This document shows positions 1 through 4,701 of a DNA stretch of 7,125 nt, piece by piece (positions within the stretch are counted from its first letter, which is position 1; each line of letters starts with the position of its first letter). A model generated the notes under the pieces. The model was not told where the DNA came from, ran no database searches, and saw only the letters and a list, made by a program, of their open reading frames with translations. The position numbers were made by a program, and so were the translations under genes. The DNA is from an uncultured Butyricicoccus sp. (GTDB lineage Bacteria > Bacillota > Clostridia > Oscillospirales > Butyricicoccaceae). The stretch covers positions 1-7,125 of the forward strand of contig USLE01000058.1 of the NCBI GenBank assembly GCA_900555465.1, read 5' to 3'.

Positions 1-162
1 GTGGATCAGATTCAGGATAGATTTGATCGTCGTGGTCTTGCCTGCGCCGTTTTCGCCGATAAAGCCCATCACCGCGCCGCGCGGCAGGGTAAAGCTGACG
101 TTTTCCAGTGCAAAGCCCTCATACTGCTTGCACAAGCCCTTAATTTCAAGTGCGTTATCCAT
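1..162 (-). CDS. ABC transporter ATP-binding protein, N-terminal fragment
   Basis: The first 54 codons of an ABC transporter ATPase; the gene continues past the left edge. The translation begins MDNALEIKGLCKQYEGFALE and reaches a Walker A motif GENGAGKTT at residues 36-44 (Lys42, Thr43), the nucleotide-binding P-loop of ABC ATPases. The EIKGLCKQY start and the ALENVSFTLPRG stretch before the P-loop are typical of the family. The ATG shares one base with the TAA stop of the upstream GntR gene (TAATG), and the SD (GAGGAGG) lies inside the last codons of that gene, so the two are translationally coupled. A YtrA-type GntR regulator directly before an ABC ATPase is the layout of ytrAB-like operons, which usually encode exporters or stress-responsive transporters. 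Substrate and permease are not visible here. Confidence 0.93.
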   Translation of the reverse strand, partial: MDNALEIKGLCKQYEGFALENVSFTLPRGAVMGFIGENGAGKTTTIKSILNLIH

Positions 163-539
163 TATATCTCCTCCTCAAACAGCGTCTTCGCAATGTCGAG
201 AAATTCGCTTTCGTCCAGATTGCCCAGATGGGCGGCGCGCACCGCGTTCGTCAGATGCTCCTCCACCGCGCGCAGCTGCTCCTCGCGCAGCAGCTCGACG
301 CCCACCGGGGCGACAAAGCTGCCGCGGCCGGTCTGAGTGATAATGAACCCCTCGCGCTCGAGTTCCTCATACGCGCGCTTGGTCGTGATCACGCTGATGC
401 GCAGCTCCTTGGCCAGCAGCCGCATGGACGGCAGCGCCTCTCCTGCTTTGAGTTCCCCGCCGACGATTTTGGCCTTGATCTGCCGCACGATCTGCTCGTA
501 GATCGGCGTGCCGTCAACGTTGGACAGGATGATCTCCAT
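162..539 (-). CDS. GntR-family transcriptional regulator, YtrA type
   Basis: A 125-aa DNA-binding regulator, probably a repressor of its own operon with the ABC transporter. The N-terminal winged helix-turn-helix spans about residues 11-77: TPIYEQIVRQIKAKI, then LPSMRLLAKEL, the recognition region ITTKRAYEELEREGFI and the wing TGRGSFV. The C-terminal part is only about 48 residues and helical, the short dimerisation tail typical of the YtrA subfamily rather than a FadR or HutC effector domain. I chose the ATG at 539 because AAAGGAG lies 8 nt upstream. An in-frame ATG at 581 would add 14 residues, but it lies inside the promoter/operator, upstream of the predicted transcript start. The stop overlaps the ABC gene start. 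The effector is unknown; in relatives the trigger is often cell-envelope stress. Confidence 0.92.
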   Translation of the reverse strand: MEIILSNVDGTPIYEQIVRQIKAKIVGGELKAGEALPSMRLLAKELRISVITTKRAYEELEREGFIITQTGRGSFVAPVGVELLREEQLRAVEEHLTNAVRAAHLGNLDESEFLDIAKTLFEEEI

Positions 540-560
540 GCCATCCGCTCCTTTCACTTT

Positions 561-579
561 GTATATACTCATTATATAC
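561..579. promoter_or_regulatory. Palindromic operator-like site on the -10 box
   Basis: A perfect inverted repeat with arms GTATATA (561-567) and TATATAC (573-579) around a 5-bp centre. It covers the -10 box and the predicted start site of the GntR gene. Dimeric GntR regulators of the YtrA type bind such palindromes in their own promoters, so autorepression is the natural inference. Binding itself is not shown. Confidence 0.65.
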
Positions 580-598
580 AATATTTACGCCTTGTCAA
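571..598 (-). promoter_or_regulatory. Consensus promoter of the GntR-ABC operon
   Basis: On the minus strand a perfect -35 box TTGACA (593-598) is followed after 16 bp by a perfect -10 box TATAAT (571-576). The start site would fall near 564, leaving a short leader before the SD and the ATG at 539. A promoter this strong on a regulator operon makes sense if the regulator represses it, and the -10 box lies inside a palindrome. Confidence 0.85.
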
Positions 599-619
599 TA
601 GCCTGCGCAAAATATTTTC

Positions 620-657
620 AAGGCAACACCGCATAATTGTGTCAGCGGTGTTGCCTT
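620..657. repeat. Perfect 13-bp inverted repeat, intergenic
   Basis: Arms AAGGCAACACCGC (620-632) and GCGGTGTTGCCTT (645-657) are exact reverse complements around a 12-nt AT-rich loop. The hairpin sits between the cupin terminator and the GntR promoter. Neither side carries a clean T run (TTGAAAATATTTT on the minus strand, AAGCACAG on the plus), so it is a poor intrinsic terminator. It could be a dispersed palindromic element, a backup terminator, or a transcript-stabilising hairpin. Confidence 0.7.
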
Positions 658-666
658 AAGCACAGC

Positions 667-695
667 AAAAGGCGGCGGGAAATTCCCGCCGCCTT
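667..695 (-). terminator. Intrinsic terminator of the cupin gene
   Basis: A GC-rich perfect hairpin (arms 671-680 and 684-693, extendable by two A-T pairs) with a 3-nt loop, followed on the minus strand by TTTT. It starts about 17 nt after the cupin stop codon. The T run is short but the stem is very stable. Confidence 0.8.
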
Positions 696-711
696 CGCGT
701 GCAATATGTTT

Positions 712-1059
712 TTATCCCTTGATGATCAGCGCCACAAAGGTCAGATCAGTGTCGCCGGTGTTGTCCAGACCATGACAGCCGCCGTCCTCGCAGAAGGTCA
801 CGTCGCCCGCCTTCACCGGATAGGACTTGTCGTTATCGTAGTACATACCCTCGCCCGAAAGCAGGTAATACGTCTCGGTCTCGCCGTGGTGCTCGTGCAC
901 GCCCAGCGTGCAGCCCGGCTCGAGCGTCACCTTGGCATACAGGCCGCATTTGCCGTTCAGCTGCTCCTCGGTGAGCAGGCGCTCGATCAGGACGTGGCCC
1001 TTGCCGCCTGCCATCTGCTCTACCTTTTCGACCGCGCGGCCGTCATGGGAAGTCATCAT
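712..1059 (-). CDS. Small single-domain cupin protein
   Basis: A 115-aa protein consisting almost entirely of one cupin barrel. Motif 1 fits G(X)5HXH(X)4E(X)6G exactly at residues 49-69, giving likely metal ligands His55, His57 and Glu62. Motif 2 (PVKAGDVTF to CHGLDN) supplies the fourth ligand, His96, and the usual Asn100. The metal site looks intact, so the protein probably binds a divalent metal, but substrate and reaction cannot be read from the sequence; small cupins include isomerases, dioxygenases and binding proteins. No signal peptide or membrane segment is seen, so it should be cytosolic. Two adjacent ATG codons open the frame (1059 and 1056); AAAGGCGG lies 8 nt before the first. 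It has its own terminator and a possible promoter, so it appears monocistronic. Confidence 0.88.
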   Translation of the reverse strand: MMTSHDGRAVEKVEQMAGGKGHVLIERLLTEEQLNGKCGLYAKVTLEPGCTLGVHEHHGETETYYLLSGEGMYYDNDKSYPVKAGDVTFCEDGGCHGLDNTGDTDLTFVALIIKG

Positions 1060-1124
1060 ATTTGTTTCCGCCTTTCTTGTGCGGCAGCGCCTTGCTGCGC
1101 CGCCCCTTGGATTGTCCCGCTTCC

Positions 1125-1152
1125 ATTATAATCCGGATTTGACGGAATGCAA
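1125..1152 (-). promoter_or_regulatory. Possible promoter of the cupin gene
   Basis: A perfect -10 TATAAT (minus strand, 1125-1130) lies 16 bp after a weak -35 TTGCAT (1147-1152). A 7-bp inverted repeat CCGGATT/AATCCGG, separated by 18 nt, flanks the -35 region. No terminator is visible between the kinase stop and this site, so read-through from the two-component operon could also supply cupin transcript. Confidence 0.5.
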
Positions 1153-1198
1153 GCCCCAATCCGGTGCGGCGGAAGCAAACCTGAGTTCCTGCAAAGTG

Positions 1199-3292
1199 TC
1201 AGGCCGGCTGGATGCCGTACACCGGGAAGGTGATGCGCACCTTGAACAGGTCGCCGTCCACCTCGACCGCCAGCGCGCCGCCGCACGCCTCGACATAGCT
1301 CTTTGCGATCGCAAGGCCAAGGCCGCTGCCCTCGGTCGTGCGTGCCGCGTCCCCGCGGACAAAGCGCTCGGTGATCTCGCCCGCGTCAAAGTCCATTTCA
1401 TAGTTTGCGATGTTCTTGAGCTCGATCACCGCCTCGCGCTCCTGCTCGGACACGGTCACGAACACGCGCGTGCCCGACATCGCGTACTTGATGCAGTTGC
1501 CGATCAGGTTCTCCATCACCCGGGACATCTTTTTGCCGTCCGCCCAGATCGGCACCTCGTGATCCGGGATATTTGCCTTGAGCGTCAGTCTGCTTTCTGC
1601 TATCGCCTTGTCCTGCTCGCCGAGCGCCTGCCGCACGAGCGTGCAGGCATCGATGCGCTCGCACTGCATCTGCTCCGCGCCCGACTGCACCTTAGAGATA
1701 TCGAACAGGTCGCTCGTCAGGTTTTTCAGGCGTATGCTCTTCTGGTGGATGATCTTCGCGTAGTCGTTGGCCTCCTCCGGGGTCAGGTGCTCCTGACAGA
1801 GCAGGTCGGAGTAATTGAGGATCGAGGTCAGCGGCGTCTTGAGGTCGTGGCTGACATTGGTGATCAGTTCGGATTTCATGCGCTCGGCGCGGATTGCATT
1901 CTGCAAGGCGTTCTGCATGCCGTCACCCAGAGAGTTGATATCTTCCGCCATCGTGGAGAGCACGCCAGTGGGCATATCCGTTAACTTATCCGTCAGCTCA
2001 CCTGTACGCAGGCGCTTTAGGGCCTCCACGATGCGTTCAAAACCATCGAGCCGTTTGACCAAAAACGCGCCGGCAAGCAGGACCCAGAGCACGCCAAAGA
2101 GGAACATAAACAGCGCCGTGCCGTAATCGATCATCACGCCGAACATCATCCCCAGCACCGCAAGCACCGCAGAATAGGCCAGTAAGATCAGCACCACATT
2201 GCGGGTCTTATAGTCCTGGAATGCCTTGCGCCAAAGGCCTTTCCGACCGCGTCCGATAAAATGCCAGAATTTCTTGCACAGGTCAATCGCCCAACGGACG
2301 ATGCGCCCCGCTGTCCGCCAGCACCAGCGCACAGCGCGCAGGATAAACGAGCGCTGCACGAACGAATGGTTTTTCAGGTTGCGCACGAGCGAAAGGATCA
2401 GCTCCATCACCACTGCGAACGCGCAGACCAGCAGTGCGGTGAGCAGGTATGTCATCATACTGAACGAGATACCACTGGAAAGGGCCTCGTCTATACCGAC
2501 GACCACCAGCACGGCCGTTCCGATCGCAGCGCCCAGAATGATCGCGAGGTTGAATTCCACATACAGCCGGTCGATCAGCACCATGTGGACTTCCTCGTCC
2601 TCTGCCCGGCGGCCGGTAAAATACAGCAGGTAGAGATATGCCGCCAGTGCGACAAAAAACAGTACGATCACCTGCATCAGCGCTGTATTGAATACGTCCT
2701 GTCCCTCGAGCCACCCGGCCTGCAGACTGTTCGCCTGTTCCTGCGTCAGGCGCATCAGGATGCAGTCGCCCTCCTGATGAAGCGGCGTCCGCTCAGCAGT
2801 GACCGAAAGGTTTTCCTCGTCCGTATAATAGTTGTATTCATATTGACTCAGCCATATTTCCGGGATATCATAACCGCTGACCTGCATCAAATTGGTCTGA
2901 TAGTCCCCCGGCGTAACAACCAGATAATACGGCGACTGCATTGCTTCCTCCGGTGTGAGATCGGTATTTTTACATACCTTATCCCCCACTTTTGCATAGT
3001 AATCGCCAACAAAGCCATTTTCCTTTACGTATTGGTTCAGCTGCTCCTGTGTTGTCTGGTCGTCCATTGCTCTGTTGATACTGTAAAAGGCATTGAGAAA
3101 GCCGTAGTTCAGCATACCGGATTGCTCAAAACTGGATTCCATCGCGTAAAAATAATTATCGTTTTGGTTCTTGTCGTAAAACCATTGCAGCGCGTTGCCT
3201 GCCGTCAGCGTGGCCAACGCCACGCACACCAGACACAGCGCAAACGCAATGCCCTTTAGTATTGGCGACCGTACCACCTTTTTCATGTTCAT
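1199..3292 (-). CDS. Membrane sensor histidine kinase with six predicted TM segments
   Basis: The kinase of the two-component system, 697 aa. Predicted membrane segments are near residues 13-32, 202-224, 247-266, 277-303, 364-387 and 392-413. The first two flank an extracytoplasmic domain of about 170 residues, likely the sensor. The loop at 304-363 is strongly basic (17 Lys/Arg, 2 Asp). A HAMP-like linker follows TM6. The H box NVSHDLKTPLTSILNYSDLL has phospho-acceptor His482; the N box RVMENLIGNCIKYAM has Asn595 and Asn599; the F-like ITERFVRGD and the G2 box GSGLGLAIAKS (655-665) complete the ATPase domain. A canonical DxGxG G1 box is missing; the stretch reads ELKNIANYEMDFDAGE. The ATG at 3292 overlaps the regulator stop (ATGA), but AGAGGAG is only 3 nt away, so the ATG at 3286 (9 nt spacing, 695 aa) may be the real start. 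The signal is unknown. Confidence 0.93.
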   Translation of the reverse strand: MNMKKVVRSPILKGIAFALCLVCVALATLTAGNALQWFYDKNQNDNYFYAMESSFEQSGMLNYGFLNAFYSINRAMDDQTTQEQLNQYVKENGFVGDYYAKVGDKVCKNTDLTPEEAMQSPYYLVVTPGDYQTNLMQVSGYDIPEIWLSQYEYNYYTDEENLSVTAERTPLHQEGDCILMRLTQEQANSLQAGWLEGQDVFNTALMQVIVLFFVALAAYLYLLYFTGRRAEDEEVHMVLIDRLYVEFNLAIILGAAIGTAVLVVVGIDEALSSGISFSMMTYLLTALLVCAFAVVMELILSLVRNLKNHSFVQRSFILRAVRWCWRTAGRIVRWAIDLCKKFWHFIGRGRKGLWRKAFQDYKTRNVVLILLAYSAVLAVLGMMFGVMIDYGTALFMFLFGVLWVLLAGAFLVKRLDGFERIVEALKRLRTGELTDKLTDMPTGVLSTMAEDINSLGDGMQNALQNAIRAERMKSELITNVSHDLKTPLTSILNYSDLLCQEHLTPEEANDYAKIIHQKSIRLKNLTSDLFDISKVQSGAEQMQCERIDACTLVRQALGEQDKAIAESRLTLKANIPDHEVPIWADGKKMSRVMENLIGNCIKYAMSGTRVFVTVSEQEREAVIELKNIANYEMDFDAGEITERFVRGDAARTTEGSGLGLAIAKSYVEACGGALAVEVDGDLFKVRITFPVYGIQPA

Positions 3293-3984
3293 TCGCTCCT
3301 CTCTATCTTATAGCCCACGCCCCACACGACCTTGAGGTAGCGCGGCTCCTTGGGGTTGATCTCGATCTTCTCACGGATGTGCCGGATGTGCACCGCGATC
3401 GCATTGTCTGACACGACCTCGTCGTTCCACACCTGCCGGTAAATCTCCTCGGTCGAAAACACCCGGCCCGGGTGGCGGCACAGCAGCTCGAGGATCTTGT
3501 ACTCAAGCGGCGTCATGCGCACCGGCTCGCCGTCCACGGTCACGCTCTTGCTCTCGGTGTCCAGCACCAGCCCGCGGATCGCGATCTGCTTTTCCGTCAC
3601 CTGCATCGCGCCGAGCTGGGTGTAGCGCCGCAGCTGGCTCTTGACCCGTGCGACCAGCTCGGACGGGTTAAAGGGCTTTGTGATGTAATCGTCCGCGCCC
3701 GCGGTCAGGCCGAGGATCTTATCCGCGTCCTCGCTCTTGGCCGAAATCAGGATGATCGGGATGTTTTTGCTCTCCCGCACCTTGAGCAGCGTTTTGATGC
3801 CGTCCATCTCGGGCATCATGATGTCCAGCAGCAGCAGGTGCACGGTGCGGGACATGATGATATCGAGCGCTTCCAGTCCGTTATAGGCCTTTTCGACCGC
3901 ATAGCCGTCCGCCTGCAAAAAGATCGCGATGCTGTCCACGATCTCCTTGTCGTCGTCGACTACCAATACTTTTAACTGCTCCAC
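3289..3984 (-). CDS. OmpR-family DNA-binding response regulator
   Basis: A 231-aa partner of the downstream kinase. The receiver domain (about 1-120) has the acidic pocket at Asp11/Asp12, the phospho-acceptor Asp54 in LLLLDIMMPEMDG, Ser81 in the conserved Ser/Thr position and Lys103 in YITKPF. The winged-helix effector domain (about 130-230) includes MTPLEYKILELL, the recognition region DNAIAVHIRHIREKI and the wing YLKVVWGVGYKIE, all typical OmpR/PhoB features. It starts with GTG at 3984; AGAGGAGG lies about 8 nt upstream and there is no better start. Its stop overlaps the kinase ATG by 4 nt. Regulator first, kinase second is the usual Firmicute order. Target genes cannot be named, but a direct repeat upstream suggests autoregulation. 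Confidence 0.96.
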   Translation of the reverse strand: MEQLKVLVVDDDKEIVDSIAIFLQADGYAVEKAYNGLEALDIIMSRTVHLLLLDIMMPEMDGIKTLLKVRESKNIPIILISAKSEDADKILGLTAGADDYITKPFNPSELVARVKSQLRRYTQLGAMQVTEKQIAIRGLVLDTESKSVTVDGEPVRMTPLEYKILELLCRHPGRVFSTEEIYRQVWNDEVVSDNAIAVHIRHIREKIEINPKEPRYLKVVWGVGYKIERSE

Positions 3985-4008
3985 AGCGTCCCCCTCCTCT
4001 ATGGTTCT

Positions 4009-4066
4009 ATCATACCAAAGGTTTCTGTTGATTTCCGTTATAAAATTCTTAAGATTTTCTTAGGAT
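4009..4066 (-). promoter_or_regulatory. Promoter and tandem-repeat site of the two-component operon
   Basis: On the minus strand an extended -10 TGG-TATGAT lies at 4009-4017 with no recognisable -35 at 17 bp (CGGAAA). Upstream, plus-strand ATTCTTAAGAT (4045-4055) and TTTCTTAGGAT (4056-4066) form an 11-bp-period direct repeat matching at 9 of 11 positions, at about -42 to -63 from the predicted start near 4003. Head-to-tail repeats one helical turn apart are the usual binding site of OmpR-family dimers. A missing -35 together with an upstream tandem site suggests activation by the phosphorylated regulator; this is inference. Confidence 0.55.
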
Positions 4067-4084
4067 TGTTTTTCTCCGGAAACG

Positions 4085-4119
4085 AAAAAAGAGACGCCTC
4101 ACAAGGCGTCTCTTTTTTT
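4085..4119 (-). terminator. Strong intrinsic terminator of the tRNA operon
   Basis: A 9-bp stem GAGACGCCT/AGGCGTCTC (4091-4099 and 4104-4112) with a 4-nt loop, flanked by six A (4085-4090) and seven T (4113-4119), so it can work in both directions. On the minus strand it directly follows tRNA-Cys and insulates the two-component operon from the tRNA promoter. Confidence 0.93.
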
Positions 4120-4123
4120 CTTT

Positions 4124-4197
4124 TGGAGGTACCACCCAGAATCGAACTGGGGATCAGGGAGTTGCAGTCCCACGCCTTACCGCTTGGCTATGGTACC
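4124..4197 (-). tRNA. tRNA-Cys (anticodon GCA)
   Basis: A full cloverleaf of 74 nt including encoded CCA. Acceptor GGTACCA pairs with TGGTACC; D-arm GCC-AAGCGGTAA-GGC; anticodon loop CTGCAAC gives GCA; T-arm CCCAG-TTCGATT-CTGGG; discriminator T, then CCA. The first pair of the anticodon stem (27-43) is a T-T mismatch, with four good pairs below. Last gene of the tRNA operon. Confidence 0.96.
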
Positions 4198-4206
4198 ATA
4201 AAAGAT

Positions 4207-4236
4207 TGGAGCGGCTGACGAGGCTCGAACTCGCTA
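4207..4236 (-). pseudogene. Duplicated 3' portion of tRNA-Gly (T-arm, acceptor, CCA)
   Basis: Thirty bases identical to the 3' end of the intact tRNA-Gly at 4351-4380: T-arm GCGAG-TTCGAGC-CTCGT, acceptor strand CAGCCGC, discriminator T and CCA. With the 3' flank the match runs 37 nt (4200-4236 against 4344-4380) with one mismatch. The identity stops abruptly inside the variable region, and no tRNA-Gly anticodon arm or D-arm precedes it. It therefore cannot be a normal tRNA-Gly. The perfect identity points to recent duplication, gene conversion or constraint. Confidence 0.85.
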
Positions 4237-4343
4237 TATCACCCCACAAAAGCAAGCTTTTGCGGGGACCCCGTACCTCGAATTAAATCAAGGTTCCGGT
4301 AGCGACTCAAGCGATTGCCGCAGATGAGAGATTGCTCTCTATG
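4237..4343 (-). other. Structured spacer with three hairpins inside the tRNA operon
   Basis: This stretch sits where the body of the duplicated tRNA would be and is transcribed with the operon. Minus-strand hairpins: an 11-bp stem with a 4-nt loop (4242-4252/4257-4267); a 7-bp stem with a 6-nt loop (4275-4281/4288-4294); and GAGAG-CAAT-CTCTC (4326-4330/4335-4339). The first two each have one imperfect pair that is G-U in the minus transcript but A-C in the plus. GCGGC on the minus strand at 4317-4321 could pair with GCCGC of the duplicated acceptor strand, enclosing about 115 nt. No protein or named RNA family is recognised. Confidence 0.6.
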
Positions 4344-4350
4344 AAAAGAC

Positions 4351-4426
4351 TGGAGCGGCTGACGAGGCTCGAACTCGCTACCTCCACCTTGGCAAGGTGG
4401 CGCTCTACCAGATGAGCTACAGCCGC
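4351..4426 (-). tRNA. tRNA-Gly (anticodon GCC)
   Basis: A complete 76-nt cloverleaf with encoded CCA. Acceptor GCGGCTG/CAGCCGC; D-arm GCTC-ATCTGGTA-GAGC; anticodon arm CCACC-TTGCCAA-GGTGG gives GCC; T-arm GCGAG-TTCGAGC-CTCGT; discriminator T. All stems pair (the T-stem ends in a G-T wobble). Its 3' portion is duplicated 144 bp downstream. Confidence 0.97.
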
Positions 4427-4432
4427 AAATAT

Positions 4433-4508
4433 TGGTGCCTCCGGGCGGAATCGAACCACCGACACGGGGATTTTCAGTCCCCTGCTCTACCGACTGAGCT
4501 ACAGAGGC
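4433..4508 (-). tRNA. tRNA-Phe (anticodon GAA)
   Basis: A complete 76-nt cloverleaf with encoded CCA. Acceptor GCCTCTG/CGGAGGC; D-arm GCTC-AGTCGGTA-GAGC; anticodon arm GGGGA-CTGAAAA-TCCCC gives GAA; T-arm GGTGG-TTCGATT-CCGCC; discriminator A. It is 6 nt from tRNA-Gly in the same transcript. Confidence 0.97.
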
Positions 4509-4513
4509 AAATC

Positions 4514-4539
4514 TTCTCCGGTCGTTGCCGACCAGAGAA
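4514..4539 (-). other. Hairpin between tRNA-Asp and tRNA-Phe
   Basis: The spacer folds on the minus strand into TCTCTGGTCG-GCAA-CGACCGGAGA: ten pairs plus one outer A-T pair, closed by a GNRA-type GCAA loop. The one imperfect pair is a U-G wobble only in the minus transcript. It is probably a processing or stabilising hairpin in the tRNA precursor. Confidence 0.7.
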
Positions 4540-4540
4540 A

Positions 4541-4617
4541 TGGCGACCCGGATGGGACTTGAACCCACGGCCTCCAGCGTGACAGGCTGGCGCTCTAACC
4601 AACTGAGCTACCGGGCC
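4541..4617 (-). tRNA. tRNA-Asp (anticodon GTC)
   Basis: A complete 77-nt cloverleaf with encoded CCA. Acceptor GGCCCGG/CCGGGTC (one G-T pair); D-arm GCTC-AGTTGGTTA-GAGC; anticodon arm CCAGC-CTGTCAC-GCTGG gives GTC; T-arm GTGGG-TTCAAGT-CCCAT; discriminator G. It is the first gene of the tRNA operon. Confidence 0.97.
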
Positions 4618-4624
4618 GAATCGC

Positions 4625-4647
4625 CGCCGCTGTAATCATCAGCGGCG
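4625..4647 (-). other. Leader hairpin before tRNA-Asp
   Basis: Arms CGCCGCTG (4625-4632) and CAGCGGCG (4640-4647) form a perfect 8-bp stem with a 7-nt loop. The predicted transcript start is close to 4647, so this would be the first structure in the nascent tRNA precursor, probably a stabilising or processing leader. No T run follows, so it is not a terminator. Confidence 0.6.
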
Positions 4648-4653
4648 AGATTT

Positions 4654-4682
4654 ATTATATCGAAGATTGCGCAAAATGTCAA
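4654..4682 (-). promoter_or_regulatory. Perfect consensus promoter of the tRNA operon
   Basis: On the minus strand TTGACA (4677-4682) and TATAAT (4654-4659) are separated by exactly 17 bp, a full match to the SigA/sigma-70 consensus, as expected for a highly expressed stable-RNA operon. It begins only about 20 bp after the hslO stop codon. Confidence 0.93.
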
Positions 4683-4701
4683 CAGGTTTTTTACGAATTT
4701 T

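Noticed and set aside
540..581. Upstream ATG extension of the GntR gene.
   Set aside because: It covers the operator and -10 box and would not be in the transcript; the ATG at 539 has a good SD.
1081..1106. GC-rich hairpin potential (GCAGC/GCTGC) in the cupin leader.
   Set aside because: Short stem with poor extension and no T run; compatible with chance in GC-rich DNA, and no riboswitch family recognised.
908..1984. A 358-codon plus-strand open frame opposite the kinase and cupin genes.
   Set aside because: Antisense shadow of the kinase C-terminus; low-complexity His/Arg/Leu translation and no SD or promoter.
2261..3259. A 332-codon plus-strand open frame opposite the kinase sensor region.
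   Set aside because: No domain or start signal; the minus-strand frame has membrane segments and kinase motifs.
4207..4321. Selenocysteine tRNA or tmRNA as an explanation for the odd tRNA-like unit.
   Set aside because: The T-arm and acceptor are identical to tRNA-Gly, no TCA anticodon arm or tmRNA tag frame is visible, and the length and stem pattern do not fit.
4239..4568. A minus-strand open frame of 109 codons across the tRNA genes.
   Set aside because: It reads through Asp, Phe and Gly tRNA sequence, which explains it fully.
4667..4674. TTGCGCAA palindrome in the tRNA promoter spacer.
   Set aside because: Eight bases is too short to call an operator without a second copy or other support.
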